Source: an uncultured Rhodocyclaceae bacterium
GTDB lineage: Bacteria > Pseudomonadota > Gammaproteobacteria > Burkholderiales > Rhodocyclaceae
Assembly: GCA_903930805.1 (NCBI GenBank)
Contig: CAIYZZ010000080.1
Coordinates: 1-12,321, forward strand
DNA: 12,321 bases
Direction of reading: 5' to 3'
The notes under the pieces are model-generated. The model saw nothing but the letters and a program-made list of their open reading frames with translations, searched no databases and had not been told where the DNA came from. A program made the position numbers and the translations under genes. Below are positions 1-8,274 of this stretch, one piece after another. The first letter of the stretch is position 1. Each line of letters begins with the position of its first letter.

Positions 1-1
1 A

Positions 2-376
2 AGTCTGCTCTTGGAGAATGTCGAGGAAATCATTTCCAAGATGATTGCCTTGAAGGCAAGCCACATAGGCTTCTCCATGGATGACTTCGGGACAGGTTAT
101 TCCTCACTGTCCTACCTCAAACAGTTGCCACTCGATCAACTGAAGATTGATCAGTCCTTTGTTCGTGACATTCTCAACCACCCCAGTGACGCTGCCATCG
201 CCAAAACCATCGTGGCATTGGCGCAAAGCTTGGGCCTTTCGGTTATTGCTGAAGGTGTAGAGACTGAAGGACAACGTGTCTTTCTAGCGGAACATGGTTG
301 TGCAACGTACCAAGGCTATCTCTTCAGCCGTCCTGTCCCGTTGGAAGAATTCGAGAAACTGGCAACTCGGCATTGA
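2..376 (+). CDS. EAL-domain c-di-GMP phosphodiesterase, C-terminal part (5' end outside window)
   Basis: This is the C-terminal part of an EAL domain, which hydrolyses the second messenger c-di-GMP to pGpG. The reading frame is open from base 2, so the gene starts before the window. The TTG at 11 lies inside the conserved helix and is not a real start. Visible motifs are DDFGTGYSSL (the paired metal-binding Asp loop), LKIDQSFV (catalytic Lys and Asp), IAEGVET (the catalytic Glu region) and GYLFSRP near the end. All active-site residues in the visible part are intact, so this half looks functional. The EAL signature itself and any N-terminal PAS or GGDEF domains are not visible. The frame ends with TGA at 374-376, a normal distance after GYLFSRP. 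A hemerythrin domain follows in another frame; EAL-hemerythrin fusions are known, so the two may once have been one gene. Confidence 0.9.
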   Translation, partial: SLLLENVEEIISKMIALKASHIGFSMDDFGTGYSSLSYLKQLPLDQLKIDQSFVRDILNHPSDAAIAKTIVALAQSLGLSVIAEGVETEGQRVFLAEHGCATYQGYLFSRPVPLEEFEKLATRH

Positions 377-422
377 TACATTTGCACCTTTTTCGCACAT
401 CGGCCTCGGCGGGCTACATCGC

Positions 423-810
423 TTGCGCATCGTTGCTACGATTGGGCTACCGGCCATTGATGAGCACCACAAGACAATTACCGGCATCCTTGACAAATTG
501 ATGAAGAATCCCGATGCTTCGCTGCATTCAAAGTCTGCTGTTGATGGCCTGACCGATCTGAGCAAGATTCTGGAAATCCATTTTTCGATCGAGGAAGCCT
601 ACATGAGGCAACTCGGCATGGAGCAACAGGAATTTTCAGCACATAGTCAGAAGCACAGAGAGATTCTGGGCCAGTTGGTAGAAATGAATATCGCCTTCTA
701 TGCGAACCGTGACATGAAGGTCAGAGATATTGCATCACAAGTCAGAGAGTTGGCTATTGATCATGTCGTCATGATATGACTTCAACATCAAGAAGTACCT
801 GCCTATCTAA
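423..810 (+). pseudogene. Bacteriohemerythrin domain, frameshifted near its C-terminus
   Basis: This is a hemerythrin-like di-iron oxygen-binding four-helix bundle. The ligand motifs appear in order: GLPAIDEHHK (His), HFSIEE (His and Glu), HSQKH (two His), then DHVVMI. The frame stops at TGA 777-779 exactly one residue before the last ligand of the family motif H-x4-D. Shifting by one base at 777 restores Asp (GAC 778-780) and a family-like tail, DFNIKKYLPI, ending at TAA 808-810. This indicates a single-base insertion, either a real mutation or an assembly error. The start is also doubtful. The frame is open back to an ATG at 294 that overlaps the EAL gene. The TTG at 423 falls where the family usually has Trp (TGG), so it may be a mutated Trp codon rather than a start. 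The domain is probably broken, or is the former C-terminus of the EAL protein. Confidence 0.7.
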
Positions 811-928
811 CCAACATCAGGATCTTGCAATGCTACAGTGACGGTCAACCATCTGGAAACCAGCCCAGGAGTGTTGGCGGGATCAGGGGGTTTCAATCAA
901 CACTCAATTATCTTGAGGGAGATGGCTG
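811..928 (+). other. Intergenic region before the chemoreceptor gene
   Basis: This 118-base gap lies after the restored hemerythrin stop. It holds no gene I can recognise. The only clear element is a purine-rich ribosome binding site (GAGGGA, 915-920) 8 bases before the chemoreceptor ATG. I see no convincing terminator or promoter. Confidence 0.5.
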
Positions 929-2056
929 ATGTTCGGCTCTGAAAAGAATCGGGAGATTTCCCGACTGCGTGAAGAAATAGCAGAACTTAGACAACAGGAA
1001 CAATTCCAGAAAGAGCGTGCCGATAACCTCGCAATCGAGATTGCTCGACTGGAGGCTGAAAACGCACAACAGGCACAGCACTCGCAACTCTTTGATGGCT
1101 TGTCAGGGCCACTGAATCAGTTCGCAGATTCAGCCAAGGCGTTACAAAGCAGCTTGGCCGCGATGGCGCAATCAATGAAGAGCGAAACGCAAGAGGCAGT
1201 AAGAACTACTGGAGAAACTGTAGAAAGTAAGGCAATCGTCCAGAAACTTACTGAGCGGATCAATCAATTGATCGACCGCGCACATCAAAGTGCTGAGGCC
1301 ATCGTACGTTTGCATGAGGGCACCGGCAAGATCAACGGCATTGTTCAATTGATCAAGGAAGTCGCGGATCAGACCAACCTGCTGGCATTGAATGCCGCCA
1401 TCGAGGCAGCACGTGCCGGCGAACAGGGGAGAGGTTTTGCCGTTGTTGCCGATGAAGTACGCAAACTGGCGGAACGGACAACTGCCTCGACTGCAGAAAT
1501 CTCCAGTCTGGTCTCTAGAGTTCAGACTGAGGCTATGAGCTTGAAGCTGGTGGCCGAGGTCAATCCAGAAGAAATGTCTGCGATCCAACAGGAAGGCCAA
1601 TCCGCTTTTGCCAATATCGATGAGCTATCGAAGGTCAGCCAACACTTGACCAACACATTAGCTGCAACGGCGCTTCGTAGTTTCGTTGAAACGGCCAAGA
1701 CTGATCATCTCGTATTCAAGCAAGAAATCTATCGTGTATTTATTGGCACATCTGACAAGGGGCCAAGTGACTTTGCCAGCCACAAGTCCTGTCGCCTTGG
1801 GAAGTGGTACTACGAAGGCGATGGCAAGGACTGTTTCTCAAAACTTCCCGGATATAAGGAAGTCGAACCGCCGCACAAGCGTGTGCATGAGTATGGGCAA
1901 ACGGCCGTAGGCGAATATCGCTCAGCTAATATAGAAGCCGCAATAAGTGCGCTTACAGAAATGGAGAGGGCAAGCATGGAGGTTCTGTCTCAACTTGAAA
2001 GAATGGCTAGTTCAGGTGAAAACGATTCAGCCTTACTGTGCATCAGCGGTCATTAA
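929..2056 (+). CDS. Soluble methyl-accepting chemotaxis protein with C-terminal CZB zinc-binding domain
   Basis: This cytoplasmic chemoreceptor has 375 residues. Residues 1-50 are a charged heptad-like coiled coil and there is no transmembrane segment. The receptor signalling tip, which contacts CheA and CheW, spans about 135-185 and includes [19 protein letters not shown] and [16 protein letters not shown]. The C-terminus (about 248-360) is a chemoreceptor zinc-binding domain. Its expected ligands are all present: His260 in DHLVFK, Cys288 in [10 protein letters not shown], and His316 and His320 in PHKRVH. In this family the bound zinc and its reactive Cys are linked to sensing of zinc, oxidants or hypochlorite, as in TlpD and the E. 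coli diguanylate cyclase DgcZ. The start is the ATG at 929, 8 bases after GAGGGA. The ligand is unknown; energy or redox taxis is an inference helped by the neighbouring hemerythrin and heme-motif kinase. Confidence 0.93.
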   Translation: MFGSEKNREISRLREEIAELRQQEQFQKERADNLAIEIARLEAENAQQAQHSQLFDGLSGPLNQFADSAKALQSSLAAMAQSMKSETQEAVRTTGETVESKAIVQKLTERINQLIDRAHQSAEAIVRLHEGTGKINGIVQLIKEVADQTNLLALNAAIEAARAGEQGRGFAVVADEVRKLAERTTASTAEISSLVSRVQTEAMSLKLVAEVNPEEMSAIQQEGQSAFANIDELSKVSQHLTNTLAATALRSFVETAKTDHLVFKQEIYRVFIGTSDKGPSDFASHKSCRLGKWYYEGDGKDCFSKLPGYKEVEPPHKRVHEYGQTAVGEYRSANIEAAISALTEMERASMEVLSQLERMASSGENDSALLCISGH

Positions 2057-2143
2057 AGTTACCATCGATCTCCGTGATGTGGCTTATTGCCCACGTGCGG
2101 TCCGGGGGCTCCGACAGGGCGGTCACCTCGCCGACTAAAAAGT

Positions 2144-4438
2144 ATGTTAAACAAGTTATCAGTTTGGTGGGACAGAATTGGGCTGCAACTGAGGTTGCAC
2201 ATTCTGATTCAGGGATGTCTGATCGTCATTCTGATCGGCGTACAACTATGGACTGCAAATCTGTTTGAGCAACAAAAGCTGATAGCCGCAAAAGCAGAAG
2301 CGACGACAGTAGCGGACGGGACAATCAATGGCCTGAACACGCTGATGACCCTCAAGTTGGGCAAGGACGATGTCATCAGCGACAAGAAGGCCCGCGCACA
2401 GTTCATCGATAAAATGGGCAAGTCCGAAAAGGTCAGGGAACTGCGCATCATTCGCGCCAAGCAACTTGATACCGAGTTCCCCCAGGGCCTGCCCGAAGAG
2501 TACCCGGTAGATGACATGGACCGCAGCGTTCTCGCCAACGGAAAGACCGAATTCAAGATGATCATGAACGACAATGGTGAAGCCTTGCTCAGAACCGTGG
2601 TGCCGTTCATCGCAATTAAAGAATTTCGAGGCATCAATTGCCTTAAATGCCATAGCGTAGACGAGGGTTATATCCTTGGTGCCGCCAGCATTACAATCGA
2701 CGTCAAGGATGATTTGGCCGGCATTAAGAAAGTCACCGCCTTGTTCTGGGTCGGCCAAGGCATTCTGCAGATCATCTTGTATTCCATAATAGGACTTATC
2801 GTCCGACGATTGGCTATGCAACTCGGTGGTGAGCCGGCTTACGTCATCGATATCGTCAATCAGATTGCCAAAGGTAATCTATCGCAGCAAATCGCCACTC
2901 GAATGCATGACAGCACTAGTCTGCTGGCCAAAGTAAAGCAGATGCAGGAAAAACGGAAGCAAGCCGAAGAAGCGCTGGAAGAGCAGCGCGTGGAAATGGA
3001 AACCATCCTTCGTCATGTTTTGGTGGGTATTGTCTATCTCAAGAATCGCATAATTATTTCGTGTAATCGGGGGATGGAGGAAATCTTTGGTTATGAGCCA
3101 GGCGAGTTGTTAGGCAAGACCACCGAGGTGCTCTACGACACTCATGAAACCTTCGTTGAGATAGGTCATCGAGCATATTCAAACCTGGCCTCCCTCAATC
3201 GTTACAACGAAGAGTTGAAGCTCAGGCACAAGGATGAAAGTATCTTCTGGGGCTCATTGACCGGCCGTGCGCTGGATCCAATGCGGCCGCAAGAAGGCAG
3301 CATATGGATTTATACCGATATCACCGAGCGCAAATACGCCGAAGCCGAACTCGACCAGCACCGCCACCGCCTCGAAGAACTTGTTTTCGCCCGCACTGCC
3401 GAACTGGCCGCTGCCCGTGATGCCGCCGAAGCCGCCAGTCGCGCCAAGAGCATCTTTCTCGCCAACATGAGCCACGAACTGCGCACGCCGATGAATGGCG
3501 TCATGGGCATGACCGACCTGGCGCTGCGCCGTGCCACCGATCCCCAGCAGATCGACTGGCTCAACACAAGCAAAGGCTCCGCGCAACGTCTGCTCGGCAT
3601 CATCAACGACGTTCTCGATATCTCCCAGATCGAAGCCCAGCAGTTGGTGCTCGAAGACAAGGACTTCTTCCTTTCGCAAGTGTTTGACGACGTCGCCCAG
3701 ATGCAGGGCGCAGCGGCCCAAGCCAAAGGGCTGGGCCTGTCCTGCGAAATCTCCCCGGCATTGCCCGACCTGCTGTGCGGTGACGCCACGCGTCTGAAAC
3801 AGGTACTGATCAATTACATCGGAAACGCGATCAAGTTCTCCCAGCATGGACAGATCACCATGCGTGCCCGCGCCATAGAGGAAGACAGCCACTCCGTGTT
3901 GCTGCGTATCGAAGTCACCGATCAAGGCATAGGGTTCAGTCCCGAACAGCAAGCCCGATTGTTCCAGGCCTTCAGTCAGGTGGACGGCTCATCCAACCGC
4001 AAGTACGGGGGCACCGGTCTCGGCCTGATCATCTGCAAGCGCCTGGCCCTGCTGATGGGCGGAGAAGTCGGCGCTGACAGCACGCCGGGGGAGGGAAGCA
4101 CCTTCTGGTTTGCCGCCCGCCTGCAACGCGGCCACGGCATCCTGCCGGCAGGGAAGACCCCGGACACGGACAAGACCATCAACCGCGCAGTTGCGCCGGA
4201 CGCGGTGGCCGATTCCTCGGCCGAGTGCGCCCCCGATCCGGGCCGTGCGCAGGAGGTACTCGAGCAGCTTGAACCGCTGCTGGTGAGAGGCGACTTCATG
4301 TCCGGCGAGTTGTTCGAGTCCAACCGGCCCCTGCTGCTGGGCACGCTGGGCGCCGAGGCGATGCGGCTCGGCCAGCAAATAGCGGCTTTCGACTATGAGA
4401 CTGCCCTGACGACGTTGCGAGAGATGGCCCATCGATGA
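2144..4438 (+). CDS. Membrane sensor histidine kinase with c-type heme (Tll0287/DUF3365-like) sensor, PAS, HisKA and HATPase domains
   Basis: I take the ATG at 2144 (764 aa); the frame is open to a TTG at 2087, but that adds an unlikely leader. The order is: TM1 about 17-39; a periplasmic domain about 40-196 with CLKCH at 166-170, a covalent heme-attachment motif as in Tll0287-like sensors; TM2 about 200-221; a HAMP-like linker about 222-265; PAS about 285-395 ending TDITERK; HisKA with [10 protein letters not shown], where His444 is the phosphorylated residue; HATPase_c about 540-660 with the N box [16 protein letters not shown] and GGTGLGL. The kinase core is complete. After it comes about 100 residues with no receiver domain. 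The last part (about 700-764) resembles the tail that normally follows a receiver in hybrid kinases, so a receiver may have been lost. No response regulator gene is adjacent. The first part is lower in G+C than the part after about 3300, which suggests a mosaic gene. Confidence 0.88.
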   Translation: MLNKLSVWWDRIGLQLRLHILIQGCLIVILIGVQLWTANLFEQQKLIAAKAEATTVADGTINGLNTLMTLKLGKDDVISDKKARAQFIDKMGKSEKVRELRIIRAKQLDTEFPQGLPEEYPVDDMDRSVLANGKTEFKMIMNDNGEALLRTVVPFIAIKEFRGINCLKCHSVDEGYILGAASITIDVKDDLAGIKKVTALFWVGQGILQIILYSIIGLIVRRLAMQLGGEPAYVIDIVNQIAKGNLSQQIATRMHDSTSLLAKVKQMQEKRKQAEEALEEQRVEMETILRHVLVGIVYLKNRIIISCNRGMEEIFGYEPGELLGKTTEVLYDTHETFVEIGHRAYSNLASLNRYNEELKLRHKDESIFWGSLTGRALDPMRPQEGSIWIYTDITERKYAEAELDQHRHRLEELVFARTAELAAARDAAEAASRAKSIFLANMSHELRTPMNGVMGMTDLALRRATDPQQIDWLNTSKGSAQRLLGIINDVLDISQIEAQQLVLEDKDFFLSQVFDDVAQMQGAAAQAKGLGLSCEISPALPDLLCGDATRLKQVLINYIGNAIKFSQHGQITMRARAIEEDSHSVLLRIEVTDQGIGFSPEQQARLFQAFSQVDGSSNRKYGGTGLGLIICKRLALLMGGEVGADSTPGEGSTFWFAARLQRGHGILPAGKTPDTDKTINRAVAPDAVADSSAECAPDPGRAQEVLEQLEPLLVRGDFMSGELFESNRPLLLGTLGAEAMRLGQQIAAFDYETALTTLREMAHR

Positions 4439-4585
4439 CTTGAGGACGTTCGGCCCCTCACGGCAATCGCTTACGCAAACGTCGTAAACCCCGGAGGAAA
4501 GTTATTCACAGTCAAGTGGTTATGACATGAGCTTGTAAACAGGGGTGGAATAGCGTTTACTTTCGATTTTTGTCGGGGGTTGAAA
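4439..4585. other. Intergenic region with possible ISAs1-type left end
   Basis: This region carries no gene. A segment starting at 4540 (CAGGGGTGG, followed by AGCGTTTAC) resembles the CAGGG-type inverted-repeat ends of ISAs1-family elements. It lies 46 bases before the transposase ATG at 4586, a plausible distance. I cannot confirm it because no matching right end is present in the window. Confidence 0.35.
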
Positions 4586-4735
4586 ATGACGTTGCAGGAA
4601 GCGTTTTTGCAGGTAAAGGATCACCGCCAGGGGCCAGCGGTGCATCACGATCTGAAGGAAATGATCGTGATGGCGATAGACGCTTCTCTTTTCCGGCGAT
4701 CCGATATTTCATTCGCCAGTATTTCGATCCGTTAG
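4586..4735 (+). pseudogene. ISAs1-like transposase, N-terminal remnant
   Basis: The 49-codon frame begins with about 31 residues that look like the N-terminal, DDE-associated region of ISAs1-family transposases: LQEAFLQVKDHR, then HHDLKEMIVMAI, where intact proteins continue with AVCAVLCGA-like sequence. Homology stops near 4678. The rest of the frame is antisense to an integrase fragment, so the transposase was cut at a junction around 4674-4679. No DDE catalytic residues remain, so it cannot be active. Identification is by remembered family pattern. Confidence 0.55.
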
Positions 4736-4763
4736 GCATCCAGTCTTTATCTGGATTTTTTGA
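4674..4763 (-). pseudogene. Tyrosine integrase (DUF4102 N-terminal domain) remnant beside selC
   Basis: On the minus strand this stretch reads NPDKDW followed by MPNGSKYWRMKYRIAGKEKR and then LS. This is very like the arm-binding DUF4102 domain of P4-type integrases, where PNGSKYWR-KYR--GKEK precedes LGVYP. The DGGGLYL part that should come between the DKD-like start and PNGSKYW is missing, a stop (TAG 4764-4766) lies upstream, and homology ends at the transposase junction. Only about 30 codons survive. It sits 27 bases from the 3' end of the tRNA-Sec gene and reads away from it, as expected for an integrase that used selC as its attachment site. It is inactive. Confidence 0.65.
4738..4761 (+). 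terminator. Possible + strand intrinsic terminator
   Basis: ATCCAG and CTGGAT pair around a 7-base loop, and the second arm runs into a T tract (4756-4761). It is placed to stop transcription coming from the kinase side before it enters selC antisense. The stem is only 6 bp and A+T-rich, and it overlaps the integrase remnant, so it may be chance. Confidence 0.35.
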
Positions 4764-4790
4764 CTATCTCGGATCGCTGCGGATATTGCT

Positions 4791-4886
4791 TGGCGGAAGA
4801 GAGAGGGAGTCGAACCCACCCGGGATCGCATGGCGACCCCTGCCGATTTTGAAGACCGGCCGCCCCACCGGGGAACGTTCTCTTCC
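4791..4886 (-). tRNA. selC: tRNA-Sec (anticodon UCA), encoded CCA
   Basis: This is the selenocysteine tRNA, charged with serine and converted to Sec by SelA, then delivered to UGA by SelB. It is 96 nt including CCA at 4791-4793. The acceptor stem has 8 bp (GGAAGAGA with TCTCTTCC), longer than the usual 7 and typical of bacterial tRNA-Sec. The D stem is C-rich with the short GGTG loop region, the anticodon loop is CTTCAAA with TCA at 4850-4852 (+ strand TGA), and the variable arm is long (GGGGTCGC with GCGATCCC, one G-U pair). The T loop is TTCGACT; its stem has one apparent T-T mismatch. The gene begins 8 bases after the selB stop codon and is probably made from the same transcript. Confidence 0.97.
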
Positions 4887-4894
4887 GTTGTTCA

Positions 4895-6808
4895 TCATGT
4901 TGCCCAGTCGGGTGCGGCACCTTCCCGCCGCACGATATGGTCGTCCTGCCCGCGGCGAGTGTAGCCGATGCGATCGAAGAATTCGAGGATGTGGATCGCC
5001 ACCTTGCGGCCACTGCCAATGCGGTCACGCAGGTCTGCGGCACGCGCGGCGCCCTCTTGTTGGCAGAGTTCCTGAACCATTGCGGCGAGTTCCGCCACGG
5101 CGGTGGCAGTGAAGTAGTGATCGTGGGCAACCGGATAGAGTTCGCCGGCACGCGCAATACGTCGAAACAGTTGGCGCACGGAATCTTCGGGTGTGCCGGT
5201 AGCCTTGAATACGTCACGCACACGCGGCGGGTTGTACGGGTTTGCCTCCAGCAAGGGCTTCAGCACGACAAACAAATCGCGATCGGCGGCTGAAACACTG
5301 GCGCGATGCTCGGGCAGATGCAGCCAAGCGCGTGTCTGGGCAATTCTGCCGGCAGCCAGAAGCTCATCCACCAGCGCAGTGAAAGCACCGCGCGCCAGCG
5401 TGGCTAGCGTCATGCGGCGCAGGCGTTCGCGCTCGACGCCGACCATGTCGGGTGCGCGCTCATGCTCGCGCGCCAGGACATCGAGCAGTTTTTGCGCGAG
5501 GGCTAGCCAGGTGCCCGATGCAAAACCGGTGTGCGCCTCGCCGGCGTGGATTACACGCAACCCGGCATGCGCCCACAAGGTTTGGGCAGCACTGTCGCTC
5601 AGGTTCCAGTTAATGCCGAAGCGCACGAGATCTACGCCGGCAACGGCCTGCGCAGCGAGTTGCGCGAGCGTGGCGGCAGGATCGTCAGCGCGCATGGTGC
5701 GCAACAGGTCGAGCCGTGCCGGCGCACGCTTGTGTCGCGTCGGCGGAAAGATGTCCAGCACGCGACCACCGGCGACGGTGCGTTGCGCGCCGGCATCACG
5801 CAGGATGAAACGGTCGCCGTGCACGGCGAGGCTTGGCTGTTCGAGAATGATTTCAGCCAATGCCGTCCCGCCAGCGCCGACTTTTTCGCAATCAAGCAGG
5901 GCGACGCGGCCGAGGATGTCGGCAGTACCCAAATGGACATGCACGGCCTGCCAGTGTTTGAGATCAAGTTGATCCGCCGGCACGCGCAGTTCGGCATGAA
6001 AACGGGTAAGCGGCAGCGCCAGTAGCGGATCGACGACCCACATGCCGCGTTCGATATCCCTCTTCTCGAAGTCCCCCGTCAGCGCCAAAGCGCAGCGCTC
6101 GCCCGCCTGGCCGCTTGGTGCCAGTCGATCCTGCACATGCAAGCTGCGCACGCGGGCTTTCAGCCCGGGGGGCGAGATGATCGCCGTCTCACCAGCACCG
6201 ACTTTCCCCGAGTGTGCAGTGCCGGTGACGACAGTGCCGACACCGGAGAGCGTAAAACTGCGATCGATGGCTAGACGGAAACGGCCCGCGCTCAAGCGTG
6301 TGCGTAGTGCAGCCGCAGCGGCCTCAAGGTGGGAACGCAGCGCCGGCACCCCGGTGCCGCTACGGCCCGAAAGCGGAAACACCGGGCTACCGGCAAGCGA
6401 ACTGTTCGCCAGCAAGGCATCGACCTCAGTCTGCACCGCCGCCAGGCGTTCCGGCGTCACCATGTCAATCTTCGTCAGCGCCACCGCGCCACGCGCCAGG
6501 CCGAGCAGGCCGAGCAGTTCCAGATGTTCGCGCGTCTGCGGCATCGGCCCGTCATCGGCCGCAATCACCAGCAGCACGAAATCAATACCGGTGGCACCGG
6601 CCAGCATGTTGTGGATCAGTTTCTCGTGTCCCGGTACATCGACGAAACCGAGCACACTGCCATCGGGCAGAGGCGTGTAAGCATAGCCGAGATCAAGCGT
6701 AATGCCACGCGCCTTTTCTTCAGGCAGGCGATCGGCATCAACACCGGTGAGCGCCTTCACCAGCGTGGTCTTGCCGTGATCGATGTGGCCCGCAGTGCCG
6801 ACGATCAT
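4895..6808 (-). CDS. selB: Selenocysteine-specific translation elongation factor SelB
   Basis: SelB carries Sec-tRNA to the ribosome and binds the SECIS hairpin just after the UGA in the mRNA. The protein has 637 residues, a little longer than the E. coli protein (614). The GTPase motifs are clear: G1 GHIDHGKT (7-14), G2 RGIT (34-37), G3 DVPGH (57-61) and G4 TKID (112-115), the SelB variant of NKxD. EF-Tu-like beta-barrel domains follow, and from about residue 380 comes the winged-helix region that recognises SECIS RNA. Its ATG overlaps the selA stop as ATGA (6805-6808), so the two are translationally coupled. selC lies 8 bases past the stop. Confidence 0.97.
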   Translation of the reverse strand: MIVGTAGHIDHGKTTLVKALTGVDADRLPEEKARGITLDLGYAYTPLPDGSVLGFVDVPGHEKLIHNMLAGATGIDFVLLVIAADDGPMPQTREHLELLGLLGLARGAVALTKIDMVTPERLAAVQTEVDALLANSSLAGSPVFPLSGRSGTGVPALRSHLEAAAAALRTRLSAGRFRLAIDRSFTLSGVGTVVTGTAHSGKVGAGETAIISPPGLKARVRSLHVQDRLAPSGQAGERCALALTGDFEKRDIERGMWVVDPLLALPLTRFHAELRVPADQLDLKHWQAVHVHLGTADILGRVALLDCEKVGAGGTALAEIILEQPSLAVHGDRFILRDAGAQRTVAGGRVLDIFPPTRHKRAPARLDLLRTMRADDPAATLAQLAAQAVAGVDLVRFGINWNLSDSAAQTLWAHAGLRVIHAGEAHTGFASGTWLALAQKLLDVLAREHERAPDMVGVERERLRRMTLATLARGAFTALVDELLAAGRIAQTRAWLHLPEHRASVSAADRDLFVVLKPLLEANPYNPPRVRDVFKATGTPEDSVRQLFRRIARAGELYPVAHDHYFTATAVAELAAMVQELCQQEGAARAADLRDRIGSGRKVAIHILEFFDRIGYTRRGQDDHIVRREGAAPDWAT

Positions 6809-8220
6809 GCGACGTGGATTGCCGCCAGTGACATGGCAAACGCAGATTCATCACGCTGATCGAGGCAGCGCAGGTCGAGCAGGAGCGCACCGTCCTCAAT
6901 GCGGCCGATGATCGGCTGCAGCGGATGACTGACACCACGCAGTGCAGCCTCGATGCGGTTGAGCACGCCGCTCCTTTTCCCCTGCGGGCGGATCGAGAAG
7001 CCGGCCGAGGGCAGACGATCGACCGGCAGCGAACCGGAACCGATCTGCGATTTCAGTGCGACGATTTCAATGCTGACCGGCAGTCCATGCAGTGCCTGTT
7101 GCAGCGCCGGCAACAAGCGCTCGGCCGCACTCCGGATGTCAGCCTCGGCACGCGTCAATTGGCGCAAAGATGCCAGGCGCAGATGCAACCGGTCAGGATC
7201 GCGGTAAAGCCGCAGCACGGCTTCCAGCGCCGCGAGCGTGAGCTTGCCAACACGCAAGGCACGCTTGAGCGGATTCTTCTTGATCTTCGCGATCAGTTCT
7301 TTCTTGCCAACCAACAGCCCTGCTTGCGGGCCGCCCAGCAGCTTGTCGCCGGAGAAGCTAACGAGGTCGGCACCGGCGGCAATGGCCTCGCGCGGGGTGG
7401 GCTCATGCGGCAGCCCCCATTTGTGAAGGTCGATCAGCGTACCGGAGCCAAGATCAATGACGCAGGGCAGACCATGCTGGTGGGCAAGTGCCGCCAGTTC
7501 GGATTCTGGCACCGCATGGGTAAACCCCTGGATCGCATAGTTGCTGGCATGCACCTTCATCAACATCGCCGTGCGGGCGACCGGTACCGCCTCGATAGCT
7601 ACGGCGAAATCCTTGAGATGCGTGCGGTTTGTCGTGCCGACCTCGACCAGCTTCGCCCCGGCGCGACTCATGATGTCGGGCACGCGAAAGGCACCGCCGA
7701 TCTCGACCAGTTCGCCACGCGAGACGATCACGCGCTGCTTCGCCGCCAGCGTGTTGAGCAACAAGAACACGGCCGCAGCATTATTATTGACCACGGTCGC
7801 CGCCTCGGCGCCGGTGAGTTCGCAGAGCAGTTCATTGACCACATCGTCGCGATCGCCACGACCACCGCTGGCGAGATCGTATTCGAGCGCACACGGGCTG
7901 CGCGCCGCTGTAATCAGCGCCTCAATGGCTTCATCGGGCAAACTGGCGCGGCCGAGGTTGGTATGCAACACCGTACCAGTGAGGTTGAATACCGGGCGGA
8001 GTTTGGGTGTCGACAATGCCGTCACGCCAGCGCCGACATTTTCCAGCAGCGTTGCCTCATCGGGCAGCAGTGCGCCGGACTTGACCGCAGCGCGCGCAGC
8101 AATCAAGGCAGCACGGACGACGCCAGTGACGACGGCTCGGCCATGGGCTTCGATCAGGGAAACAACCGCAGGTTGGGAAAGCAGGCGGTCGACAGAGGGC
8201 AGTTGAGAGAGTGGTTGCAT
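6805..8220 (-). CDS. selA: L-seryl-tRNA(Sec) selenium transferase SelA
   Basis: SelA is a PLP enzyme that converts Ser-tRNA(Sec) to Sec-tRNA(Sec) using selenophosphate. The 471-residue length matches the family (E. coli 463). The PLP lysine is Lys293 in [13 protein letters not shown]. Other family blocks include [14 protein letters not shown] (79-92), GRGDRD (120-125), NNNAAA (145-150) and VIDLGSGTL (254-262). The ATG at 8220 is preceded by GGTGA, part of a small inverted repeat (ACCCG/CGGGT, 8227-8239) that might affect initiation. The thioredoxin-like gene ends 54 bases upstream, so they probably share an operon. No selenophosphate synthetase gene (selD) is visible in the window. Confidence 0.97.
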   Translation of the reverse strand: MQPLSQLPSVDRLLSQPAVVSLIEAHGRAVVTGVVRAALIAARAAVKSGALLPDEATLLENVGAGVTALSTPKLRPVFNLTGTVLHTNLGRASLPDEAIEALITAARSPCALEYDLASGGRGDRDDVVNELLCELTGAEAATVVNNNAAAVFLLLNTLAAKQRVIVSRGELVEIGGAFRVPDIMSRAGAKLVEVGTTNRTHLKDFAVAIEAVPVARTAMLMKVHASNYAIQGFTHAVPESELAALAHQHGLPCVIDLGSGTLIDLHKWGLPHEPTPREAIAAGADLVSFSGDKLLGGPQAGLLVGKKELIAKIKKNPLKRALRVGKLTLAALEAVLRLYRDPDRLHLRLASLRQLTRAEADIRSAAERLLPALQQALHGLPVSIEIVALKSQIGSGSLPVDRLPSAGFSIRPQGKRSGVLNRIEAALRGVSHPLQPIIGRIEDGALLLDLRCLDQRDESAFAMSLAAIHVA

Positions 8221-8274
8221 GGCTTCACCCGTACCGGGTAGAAACGAAGATGAGCAATTGTAACCAGGTCGAAA

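Noticed and set aside
374..376. TGA at the end of the EAL frame as Sec or as a broken EAL-hemerythrin fusion in frame
   Set aside because: The EAL domain ends at a normal place, and the frame after the TGA soon stops and has no domain; hemerythrin is in another frame.
777..779. TGA in the hemerythrin frame as a second selenocysteine codon
   Set aside because: Continuing in the same frame gives no family-like sequence, whereas a one-base shift restores the conserved Asp and tail. A frameshift explains it better.
3254..3952. 232-codon - strand frame inside the kinase gene
   Set aside because: It is opposite the HisKA/HATPase coding region, which has all expected motifs; a shadow of codon bias.
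4643..4672. Perfect 10-bp inverted repeat (CATCACGATC / GATCGTGATG) with 10-base loop
   Set aside because: It lies inside the transposase remnant and encodes conserved-looking residues (HDLKEMIVM); no T tract or neighbouring gene gives it a role.
4764..4790. Terminator for selC on the - strand
   Set aside because: I looked for a hairpin with T tract after the tRNA on that strand and found none; the hairpin at 4738-4761 has its T tract on the other strand.
4570..5112. 180-codon + strand frame across the boundary and selC
   Set aside because: It runs antisense through the tRNA-Sec gene and the selB end; composition is not protein-like.
6925..8241. 438-codon open frame on the + strand opposite selA
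   Set aside because: It is the antisense shadow of a clear, complete selA in high G+C DNA and its translation is low-complexity with no domain.
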